This document shows, piece by piece, positions 50,161 through 62,000 of a DNA stretch of 64,000 bases. A model generated the notes under the pieces. That model saw only the letters and a program-made list of their open reading frames with translations, was not told the DNA's origin and did not search any database. The translations under genes were made by a program, and so were the position numbers. Numbering within the stretch: the first letter of the stretch is position 1; every line of letters begins with the position of its first letter. The stretch covers positions 9,343,501 to 9,407,500 of the forward strand of contig CM061096.1 of NCBI GenBank assembly GCA_030770545.1. Direction: 5' to 3'. This stretch comes from Macropodus opercularis. Lineage: Eukaryota > Chordata > Actinopteri > Anabantiformes > Osphronemidae.

Positions 50161-53100
50161 ACATTGTCAATCTCACACCATATCTCCACACTCAGCAGCT
50201 ATTGGTCTACTGCAAAGCACACAGGCGGTTTATTATACCTTCCCTCTTTGCTCTGACCAAACACAGAGCTCATATCTGACGGCTGACGCTGGATCCCTTC
50301 ATTCTCTTCTAAGGGCCCAGAGTATAGTCGGGGAATCAGATTGATATAGATTGAATTCTTACCCTGCCTATTGCGAACAGCCATTTGTATTCATGAAATC
50401 AAAGTATTTACCTCAGAGATGAGCATCTACTATGTATCGTACATATACTGGAAGCTGAAGTGTTGATAACATGAAGCAATAATACCCGATCGTATTTCCA
50501 TCTCACCTTTCATCTGACAATCCTAAAGCCCTTTACTTTGTGTGCAGATAACCAGTCTTCTGCCAGTACAATGCACGCCAGGGTAATTGCAGCCCGGCGA
50601 TGAGGATCCATTAATGTCTTTAAAAATTACGCCAATGTGGTCTTGACAGTGAATTTAATACCTGTGCCTCTAAATGCTAAAGCACACATTATTTTTTTTA
50701 ATCATGCTCCCAGTCTGGTCGGCATCTCAGCTTCGAGCCATTTCCTTTAAGACGCGTAGAAGGCTGTTTTTTTTCCCCCTAGCTTTTCATTTTCATTTGC
50801 ACAAATCAACATTTTGATTCAACACATCGCTGATGGCCTTTTTCTGTCGTGGATGATTTACCTCAAGCTGCTCCGCTTTCTAAATGACTGTCGTGCGGTG
50901 AGTTTAGCGAATCCTGTGCAGAAATCGTGCAAAGGGCCACACTGCAGTCGCAATATTGATGCTCTATCGCATCAGCATCAGTGCTAGTGAGCCCCGGCTG
51001 GTGATCGTTGGCAGGTCTTAAAAGTTACAGCGCTCGCAGTCCGTCCGGCTGTTGGCCACATTGTTTTAATCTGTTGTTGGCATATCCAGAAAAAAAGGCT
51101 TCAGCTGTTCTATCAATTCAACAAAATGGCTTAATGAAAAACTGGCATTGTTTCATTGGCATAATAGCATATGCGATGCTGCTGCCTCTGGTAATTTTCA
51201 TATGCATGTTCATATGTTACGCTATACGGGGAAGAGAAGCGTGGGGGGGCTTCAGCTGTCACAGCAGAGGCTCTCGGTGCAGATATTGCGTGGAGCGCTG
51301 TGATGAGGGATACTGGGAGGCCCTATTTGATTTCATTAGAAGGAAAAATTAGATGAAAGTCTTGATCTCAGAGGACACTTAGCGCTGCCTCTGGCAAATT
51401 GACAGACGTAATACTGTTTGATTTGCACCAAAACTGAACAGATGACTAGCGAATGAATGTATTTTACAAACACCGCATTTGGTTAAACAAATGATTTTCC
51501 ACTTTATTGATTAAGAAAACAATAACAGGGGAGCCCAGCATGACCAAGAGGACATAGCATCCGATTGGTCCAGTACATTCAGCTGTGTTGGTTAAAAGTT
51601 GTTATATTGTAGAAAGAAACAATTTTCTGTTGCCTCTTCTGCACAAATAGAAACTCAACAAGTCTTCTTTACTGATCATTGCACTGAAGCCATTTCTGCA
51701 GCTTTTTCTGTTGTTCATATCACTTTGATGTGTTGAATTTTTAACCTAATGGTCCATTCTATGCATAGTGGCCTTTTGATGAAGACAATTGTGCCTTTTT
51801 GCTCAATTACAGATCACATTTGGCAGCTCCTGGCCTACACCCAGATTTGTTTTCACATAGTGTTCTGGTCTGAGTGCTTGTCAGGGTCTTCTTTATTCAT
51901 CCGTAGCTGACAATCATACTTTATTGAGAATGGAAAAGTGACGGCTAATTGATTTTACAGTGATACCGATGGAGAGACAATGAATGTGCCATCAATTCAA
52001 TCCGCTATTTAATGGTTCCAATTTAGTCTGTAAATGCTCGCTAAACTAATTTCACTGGGTGCAGCAATCTGAAAAGCTATCATATCTCTAATCTTCTCCT
52101 ATATATTCATAAGGAAAAGGGAATTTAGCCAATTCCAAGGTGTGGAGATGATCTGTTAGTGTAGTGTAAATGTTTAGAACGTGGCAATTGAGTTCATTTA
52201 TAAGGATATGAAAAGTTTTATTGGCAGGGTCAGTGGAGTGGAACTGTTGGATAATAGGCAGTTACCGAGAAGTGTTTGAAGGCTATGAAGCATAGAGATG
52301 TAGGGAATAAAATGCTGGGACATACCGTAATCGGAAGCTAAACTGAAATTCTGAAACGGCACGGCTGTTAGATTCCCACTGATAAAAGGTTCAGTGGCAG
52401 AGGCCATTGCTATTCAACCATCTATTTATTTTCCTCCGTGCAAGCTCTTCAATTTTGGCCAAAAGTGGGAGGCAGTGAGCCGCATATGCCAATGTGGTGT
52501 GAGATGGTGATGTGGATGCAATGGGCTCCATTTTTCCATCAGAGCATTTCCCAAACCCAATCATCATTGGATATGACTTTGAGTTTAGGGAGAGAACAGG
52601 ATGTTAATATGGCTATTGGCTCAATAAAGGGAAAATACACAGTAGTCTTTTAAAGATGAGTTCATTCAATTCACAACACAATTCAGCGCCCATCAGTGTG
52701 ACCCCAATACTTCCTCTCCTCCTTCTGTCATTTCCTTTCTTTTTAGCTCCATCTCCCCATTTATTTCTCCCTCTTGGCCTTATGTGGACAAACACACACG
52801 TTTGATCGTTTCCTGCATTTCTCCAAGGTCCTGCCTTTGTTACATATTTGCCAGAATTGCTTTTTTCTTCTATCGGGGTGAAAGCATTTGAGGTCAACAT
52901 CCGAACAGTTTTTTTTTTTTTTTAACTCAGTCTCCTTCGCTTTGGGTATCGTGTAACCGGAATAGATTTCAGCAGGGACATCTCTGATCACATTCTGTCA
53001 CTATGGAGAGATCCCATCTGCAACCCCCTAGAGTGTCACGCTTTGCTCTGTAGTAAAGACAATTCCCACCCTGCTGCTGTTTGTTTATGAGCTGCCGTTT

Positions 53101-55929
53101 AGACGTCCATTTAGGCTATTTGAGCGGTAATGTATGTTAGGCTAAATAGATGCAGTCGTGCTTGCTGAGTTGGCGTTTTTCTCTAATCCATAATCAAACT
53201 CTAAGATAAGATCACCCGTTGCCAGATGAGTGTGCAGAACGAAACAGATGGTTATTTTTTAAACATTAATAAAGTGGCGAAGACAAATAAGTGATGTCTC
53301 TGAGGATGTCTGCAGTCTCTGCACAGCTAACACGGGCTATTATTGTGAAAGAGGACGTTCCACTTCGGGATATACAGACATAAGAAATGTTGTAGCCAGA
53401 GCTTCATGATTAGTTTACTGTGATATTCCTCGTGGAGATGGCAGCCCTGCATGCATGTGTGTTCCCATGAGGAAGAAATGTAAATATGCTACATATATAG
53501 TTACCATAGAGACAACACTTCAACCTACAGCGGCCTTTATTGAGCCTCCATGAAATATTGATGAAGCCCCATCTTTCACTCTCTCCACTTCATTATTCAT
53601 CTCTTTCTTGCAAACAGTGACAGACGATGATGGGTCAACAAATATCCCTTTTTTAATAAAACAAAATTTCAACATAGGCTGCATTTACTGCATATGACTG
53701 CATGCGTAATTTGAGTATTTTAGGTTTAATGTGTAATCCTGAACAACATCTTGCAGCTTGCCTTTGGTAATTTCACTGAGGAGTAAAATCATTTCTTTAT
53801 TCATAAATTAAAATTGGAATTTAATAGGCTCTTCTTTCTTTTCTGGGGACTTGATTAAAATATCCATTATGAGATCAGCTCTTTAGTTTCTGTGTTGTGG
53901 ATTACTTTTATCTTGGCAGACATAAATTATGGAACTCTGCTCTCTGAGGTAATTGCCTAAATTCATTGTCCCACTCTTTTCGACCATATCCCTGCAACAC
54001 GTCTCCTGTAGCTTCGATCCGAACCCAGATTTATAATTTTCTCGCGGTTTTTGCTCCCAGAATACGTACTATTGAACATTTTATTTCTGATTATCACACT
54101 TGTGTGTTTTTCTCACTGGCTTTGTTGGCTGCTCTCGTATTTGCACAGGTTTACATGAGCCAGTGTAACTTGGAAAGTAGCCTGCGGTTTGTCGGTGAGA
54201 GCGACGGCACCATGACCTGAATTAGAGGGCTGCTGTTGCCAAATCAGGATGCTGCGACAGAGGGAGGGAAAATACCTTTAATCCCCGACAAACAAGCATC
54301 TTTGGCTCAGAGTGGTTTTTTGTGTTTGGTGGTGAAGCCATGTGAGGGCCTGGGTTAAACAGAGGCCCCTAAGTAGCCAGGGGAGCCCAGCTCAACACAG
54401 ATAAGGGTGATCATGCTGAAAATGACTCATAGGTAAGACCCCTATCTCTGGATACCCAGCTAGAACAAGCGTTATCAAGCCTCCTCCTGAACTGGATCTT
54501 AAAGACCTAACTGCATGAGTTCCCCTCGCAAAAAGGTTACAAAGTGAAGCGATGGATGCTTTACTGCTTTTCAGATGCTTTACCTATAGCCACGTAGAAC
54601 CAGGATTACAAGCGTAGGTCATCTTCAACTTACATGTACGGATCTGACTCTTTATTTACCTAGTTATTTATTTATTTTTCAACATTCTCCAACAAGGATT
54701 TGGCACCAAAAATTCACTGGTTGGCCCGGAATTTAGATTTTAAACGTTCTCCCATCTGGTACATATGATAAGGTTTTTTTGCACCATGATAATGCTGTGT
54801 TTGTTTGGCTGAAACGTAAATAAAATGAAAAATAAAAGCTGATGTTTTTTTTTTTAGAGCCCTGCTGAGACCTGGATTTTCGCCTCCTCTCCTGTAATTT
54901 CATTTCAGTTAGAAAAACGATGGCAGCTGCCGATTGGGGGCCTTTTACTTCCCATTATATGCTTCTGCTTTACTTGGAACACATTGTACGCCAAAGCACC
55001 CGGCTCAGGTCATCTGAGTGTGTGGTGCTTAAGTGCACAAACCTCATTTTCAAATTTATTTCAATAGTGGAGAAGAGATAACAGTGTTTCAGTGAATCAT
55101 GAGTATTCCCTTTCAAATCACATCATCCAAGTCCCAACACACTCGACTCTGGATTAGAAGAACCAGATTAAAAAGCTCAATTTAATTAGAGTGAATGGAT
55201 AGATCTACCACTTGAAAGAGCAATAAGTAAGGTCCCACTTATAGAGAGATATCTGCTGGCCCACTGAGGTCTATACACCCCAGGTAAAATTGAAGATGTA
55301 ATCTTTCCAGTGCTAGAATAAACTCCTCTGGCTGCCAGGCGAGGATACGCAGAGCCTCATGATGTGCCCTGCTTTCCAATCACAGCCTTGTAGCCTTAAT
55401 GTAGATCAATTATAGGACAGAAAAGTCACTGTCACATATGATTCACAATATCAATTTCATGCTCTTGGAAACTGTTTGGCAAGTGTTCCCTCTCTTTACA
55501 TCTGCTAACCAAACGGAAGGCAACATGTCAACGCGAAAGACAATTTAATGGTGTGACAGTTAACCAGCGAGTGCGATGTAGAGGAGATTTTCCCAGCAGT
55601 GACTGTCTGTCATGGCCTGATATTTATTTATTTGCCGCACAGCCTCGCACAAATAAAATGTCACATCTCATTTACACATCCCACCCTTTTTGTGATGCAA
55701 AGAGTCGCTTTAAATGCTAACTGTGGGGGCCACCCGGGCTGATTAAAGACCCCTTGAAGCGCGCTGCAATAACGCACCGGGCGTTCAGCGAGGGACAGCA
55801 GAGGTGTCGGAGCAGGTAACATGCCCAAATCTTCTCTTCGGAATGAATTTAAATAAATAAATAAATAAGCAGGAAACCGGTCGGCCGTGGTTCGACAGAT
55901 GGAAAATTTAAAACTCCTTCCTTAAAGAC
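50161..55929. other. Gene-free segment
   Basis: No coding exon is seen. A T15 tract is at 52909-52923 and an (AAAT)n run at about 55849-55868. Blocks 50500-50700, 51920-52200, 53560-53900 and 55060-55320 are AT-rich and regulatory-looking. A GC-richer, CpG-bearing stretch occurs at about 55725-55815, just before the repeat that follows. Confidence 0.4.
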
Positions 55930-56075
55930 GTAGTTACTCATTTCTGGGGAAATTGCTTATTTGCTTCAGAGTGTCAGAGAAGAGGGTTAGCACCACTGTT
56001 ACATCTGTCCATTACGTAATATGCAGGCACAGCTAGCCGCTGGTTAGCTTAGCACGAAGACTGTGAGCAGGGTGA
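55930..56075. repeat. Degraded teleost dispersed repeat (ggttagcttagca... type)
   Basis: Landmarks in order are aaattgcttatttgcttc, gtcagagaagagggttagca, ccactgttacatctgtcc, a short AT-rich part ending atatgcaggcacagc, then ctggttagcttagca and gaagactgtgagcaggg. This order matches a highly repeated percomorph element that carries gagagttagatgagaag and ggttagcttagcataaag words. The copy is old. Its presence is one of the clearest hints to a spiny-rayed fish. Confidence 0.72.
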
Positions 56076-59000
56076 CGCACTCGCCTTGTTAACAGGTCGT
56101 ATACAACTGTGCATAACACGTGAGTAGCGTTAATTTACTGTGCAGGGTTTCCCCCACGTGGTCCATAAACAGAGGTCGGCTGTCAAAAATAGTTTAAGAA
56201 AAGTTTAACAACGACAAGTGGGACAACAGACACATTTTATTGAAGAACTGGTGATTTTCTTCTCTCAGACATATCATGTAGTGTCTCAGGAGAAGCACTG
56301 AGCCTCCACTGTGTTCCTCAGCGTTCACTGTCCTCGCAGATTAACAGACAACACAGGCCACTGATTTCTCTGCGCTCACACGGGGCCAGGCCGCGGCGCT
56401 CTCAAGAAAAGGACAAGACGCGCTCCTCATCCTTGGAGGCACAGGTTTTTGAAAATAAACATGCAGCAGTGCCAAAGCCATTTCACATTCTGAAAAGGCG
56501 ACAGTCCACTAATCTATGAATAGGGCGCCCAGGAACCCCAGTGACAAATGTTATCTCAGTGTGGCATAGAAGGTTCAAACCCATTCAGCCCCTGACTCAC
56601 AGGCCAGTGCTAAGATTATGTCACCATAATCCCCAAGCAGGCTTTTTGTTGCCTAGATGGGCAGGTGATTCTATGTGTGAGCAAAACAGCACTGCAAGGG
56701 CAGCAAGGAGAAATTATTATTTATTCTTGGCATGACAATAGAGGTTTGGACAGTCGGAGTGTTGTCATATTGTATGTGCACATTTGAGGTTTGGGGAGAT
56801 GTAATTCCAAAGGTATAAAAATACTGTAGAAGATGGATTATGTTTTCGCAGCAGGCCTTACCTTCTACCCGTATCAGTCGGGATGGATCAGGGCAGCGGA
56901 AACAAACGTTTTCTGAGTTGATTGATAAAGTCTGCCTCTCGGTGAGTAAACATTTTGTTGGTGGTGCATGTTGGGACGCAGTGAGGTAAACAAGCAAATG
57001 GAGGCGCAGGGGGAGTGGGAGCAGGTCTGCGTAAATGGCACCCACTGCTCCTCTGATCCCAAAGGGAGCACAACTTTCAGCGAACGCGCCGCTTTTAATT
57101 GATTGCTGCACAACTACTGCAAAGCTAAAAGCAGCCATTTCCATAATAGCTTGTTTTCTCGCCGTCCATAAACAACATGAAGGAAAGTCCCCAGTTCGCC
57201 AGCAACTATGTGCGATGTACTGACCAGACGCTCCCGCTATGAAGGTGATTGCGGCGTCTTATACTTTGTGTTGCTCTAAATCTTAAACGTTGGTGCAGCC
57301 TTGGATGAGGTCACTCACGGGGTTGTGATTCAGTGCGAAGTAATTGAAGTTCCCTCGTTTGGAGAAGGTTTGGGGAATTAATCGCTGGACGCTCAAGGAC
57401 ACAAAACCAAGATGTCCAGAAATAAGACAGGATTAATTGAAAATCTTAATTACTTTCTAAGGGCATAAACATCTCAATATCAATTAAAATGTGTCTCCAC
57501 TGCACTTAGAGGATATGAGGTGCAGCAGTTAATTAGATGTAGAGACTGACGGGTGAGCTCACCGGTTTTCAATATAAGCCCTTCAATTGAACCGCTATGA
57601 TTTAAGGGCATAAATAATACATGTGAGGCTTTACTTTCAGACTTTTTGAGCATTTTCCTACCTGTTATGTGTAAATGTTCAGAGTCCCTAATTCAAAGTT
57701 GAATAAAGTTGAAGGTTAGATAGATAATATAAGGCAAGGCGTATTCGGGTTATAATTCAAGTTTCTTAAATTATAGAGTGCATATTAAGCAGAGTTATAT
57801 GACTGGGGCCAACAGGGAAATAATATCCTCCAGCCGCTTCGCTAGTGCTGTGCGGTTGACTGAACAGATAAAAGCTTGGGTAAAAATGGCTAGTGGATGA
57901 GGAAATGTTTTGGAGGTGTAACACTGATTGTTATTCAAGGGACACCCTTCCACCACAGCCACCGGTGAGGCCTTGAGGCCTGTCTGTCATCTCCCAGAAT
58001 TTCACACTCCCTATTTTGTCCTCGTATTTATTCATTTATCTATCATTTTTCTTAATTCCCCTTTATCTTTCGGGAATTGTTCAAGGCCCTTTGTTTCACT
58101 GTATGTTATTCTCCACCCCCCCATCGCACTCACTTCCTCCTCCAGTAGTGACTGCTTTTCTGCTTCGGCTGAGAAAAGGGACCAGTCATGAGCCATTTAA
58201 CCATGGGAAAGCAGGAGGGCCCCTCTAAACTGGTATTTCTGAACCAATCTAGGTAGTGTATTCGAATTGCAGAGTAACAAATGGACAGTGGAAGGGGTTT
58301 GTAATGGTGATTAGAGTCTGAAATTGGTTCAGATTTACAGTGTCAGTCAGAGATGGAGAGAGAGGAATAAGCAGTCTAAGCGGTCTAATGGATCCATCAG
58401 CTTGCTTCGGCTGCTCAGTGGGCCGAGTGGGGTCACCAGCCATCCGCAGGCACCACAAAAGCACTTCAATTTTGTTAGGAAATGTATCAATTTAACTGAC
58501 TCGAGCGGCACACTGAAAACCTAATGAATCTGGACTCAATTTTCCAGCACACTGCCTCTGTGAACCGGAGGAAACAATGTTGGTGGTGAAGGGGTGAAGT
58601 CGGGCCATCGTGATTGGCTGCCTGTGACTTCCCAGCCCTTTGCACAACCAGTCAGGAAAACAGGGGCAGGCCTCCGTTTATCTAGCGATAGTGGCCGCGC
58701 CGACTGCTGTCACTCATCTAACAATCACGTCATTAAAGGTAAATTGGCTTCTATTTCAGCGGGATGATAATGCTAATTGAGTGGCAAAACATAATACCAG
58801 GAACTGTTGTGTGCCGTTAAGGGGAGGAGGGGGACAGATTAAATGGCCATACAATGGTGGGCGTCAGGCATGGCAGATGTTGCTTTGTGCTGAGGACTGC
58901 ATTGACATATCTCTTGCTTGTCAGGCCTGGGCTTTAGAAGAGACTTACAGGACAGGGGACCAGATGGTCTCATACAGAGCCTGAATAAAGCAGTTAAACA

Positions 59001-62000
59001 GCGGCACAGTTTAAAGACAACTCAGCTACAAGAACGGCGCTAGTTGTTAAATAAAAAAATAGGGGCCGCTTTATCGATCCAGCTACAGCGAGAGCCAGAC
59101 CTGACGGACGGCTAATGGAGGGACTCTGCTCCGTGGTTAGGCGTTTTATTTAGCAGCCAGGCCCCGGTCGCTGCTCTCCCTCCCTTTAGCGGAGCTGTCA
59201 GCCAGCTTTTTTTTTTCTCCCACTGGCTGCAGAATGACAAAATCAGCCAGCTCATAGCCGGGGTCAAGGAATACCGTTAAATGGCTTGTATTCTCTTCAC
59301 GGGAGTTTAGCCCTTTGAGAGATACAATCTAATATTGCATAAGTAGATTAGTTAATTCAACTGACACCCATTTGGAGGATTACGTTGACACTGTTTTTAA
59401 TGATACGCCGCACCTTGGCCGTGCATCAAGTGTATCTGTAGTTTGTAATGTGTAGGATTGTCTACGTCTATGTGCTCTAGTCCTACACAGAATAATATGC
59501 TCGCTGTCAGGCTGTTATGGAGTTGAGAGGCTGCCCCTCCACTTGACCTCACCATTATGGTGAGCACTGATCTCATTTGACAAGGCTGGCTGAAGCAGCC
59601 CTCAATGTCTGACAAGTCTTTGGAGAAAATCCTCCTCAATGCAGTATTAATATTAAATGGAATGAGAGTGAAGGTCCAGTCGTAATCAGCGGGCGTCCGA
59701 TTCAAGACTGTAGCGTGGTGTCGACTGTGGCCCCGTGCCTTCGGTGCTGAAGGAGGGAATAATTGCATTAGAGAGCTTGTTAGCTGAGGTGTTCACGAGG
59801 AGGCTAACGCATGTTTCTGGCTCACACTTATCTGCTAAACATTAAACCACTGGGAAGAAATGTGTCTTTTACGTCTGCTAATTGGCTCAGAAACCTCTTG
59901 GAAAAGCCGTCACACTGGTAGAAACTCCTGTGCAAGTCAAAATGATTTATCTTCAAATCCTTGTTGACACTGTTATTATTTAGTCAATGTTTCCCTTGTT
60001 GTATCTGACTGACTATTATTATAAGGCTGTTACTGCCCAAAGCATATTGAGGCTGCCTCTAGAATAACAGAGTGGCTGCACTATGCAATCTGTTTTGATA
60101 AAGAAGACAGATATATAACTGATTGTACCAAACCTGAGAGTGATGTGGGATTTCTGGATATTTTGCTGTCTTTTCTGTTTTTCCTCAATGAAAAGAAAGC
60201 TAAAGATTTGTTTATTTCAGCAGGAACAAACATAAACAAGCAGATAGATTTGTGTTGAAGCCCCATGGAAAAGAGAAGTTAGAGATGCTATTTTCCAGGT
60301 TCGCACTGACTATTTTATTTTTCTCCTCTGTCCATCCCCTAGGTGTTTGACTGTGAGACATTTAATCGAGGGACTAGCAGTTTCATATCAGTAACAAAAA
60401 TCAAATAATGCAAGATGATTTACTCCCCCTAGCAACTAGGGAGCGTACTCTTAGCAACCAGCCAAGCCCCAGGCTTCGGTGTAATCAGCTTGAAAATATT
60501 TCAATTATTGTGTTGATTTTAGTGGATTTGAGAGGCGGCTGGTGCGCGCCTTAGTACATTCAGCCCATGACCTGCAGAGGAAGGCATTGATTTAAACAGG
60601 TGTCAGAAAGGAAGCGTAGAAGCAATTTAAATGGGAATAGGATAGCAAAGTCATTGAACATTGTTCAGTGCATGTGTGACATCCAGCCGATGCTGCCAAA
60701 TCAATGCAGCACAGCTGAAGTAAAAGTCTACCTGAAGGAATCATCTATCTGCCATGAACCGTTGGAGCAAGGGGATTGCTTTTGTTTCCCTGCGTAACCT
60801 CGTCTCTTCTATTGTTTGGCAAAAGTAAAATGAGACTCTTTGCTCCATTAAACCGGTTGGTTAATTGATGATGTCACGGAAACGGTGGATTTCATATCGA
60901 GTGTAAAACATTGTTTTCATACAAGCATTTGATGGGAACCTTTTATGGTATCGTGTGAAAACGTCATAGTTTAAGTTGCAATGTCACTGAAGTTATTACG
61001 ACCAAGGAGGACAAGTCTGTAGATTTTTTTACTATCACCAAATAGAGTAATGTACGTTCTGTAGGTGTCAGAGGATAAACTCCATAAAGTAGCATTATAT
61101 CAGGAACTTATTGTCCCTGGTGTTTTCTGAAACGCTGTGTTTTCATCTTCGAGGGCGCTTTGCTACATGACAGAAGCTGGGTTCTTATAGAGACACCATA
61201 CCATACTGTACCGCAATTAAATGTGTTGCACTTGTTTTGTGCTGCCACTGAAGAGCTTGGATTTACTGCTTAAATCATGTCTCATGTTCATAACAAAGCA
61301 CCCACTGTTAAAATGTGGGCACAGTGTGTAGGTGTTATGTGTTATGTGAGCGTGTGTGTGTGTTCCGGTGCTGAAATGTGATTTGTGCTCATTTGGAAAC
61401 TTTATTTACTGGACTGCTACTACACCTCAGAGTTCACCATTTGGATGAGTGTTAGAACAACACATCAGCAGCAGGGGAGGAACCAACCTGCCTCACCATA
61501 GTCTCAGACGAGCCTTTAATCCATAACACACACACAAGCCCACGTCCTGTTGCCTTACACTGGCAGAATTCTTGCATCAGAAAATCTTAGACTTTCTACC
61601 AAATGACTGTATGTGAATTAAAGTAACAGGTATATTTTTGAATATGAATTTGCAGGATCTACGCTATATGTTCAGTACAGGAGAACAAACAGTAGCTACA
61701 GTGGACAAAGTGTGAAATGCATAAAGTGTAAAAATGAGACACTTTCTGACCAGAAACTTAGTACAGAAAGAGGGAATTAACACATATTTCACATGTGAAA
61801 GTGTAGGTGAGACTAAGTCAGCATGTTCGTCTCGTAACCGTCCTAGAGCAGGTCAGCTTACACCTTTACCAGCTCACCTGTTCCCAGATCAAAGATTATA
61901 GCAAGACGTGACAGAACCTCGTCTCTGTCAACGATCCTCCACCCTGGATTTCCTCAGAAGACAAAATCAGACTCACAAGCCCAAACTCATCAGCTCTTAT

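Noticed and set aside
56541..56600. ggttcaaacc string resembling a tRNA B box
   Set aside because: No A box at a suitable distance and no cloverleaf could be drawn around it.
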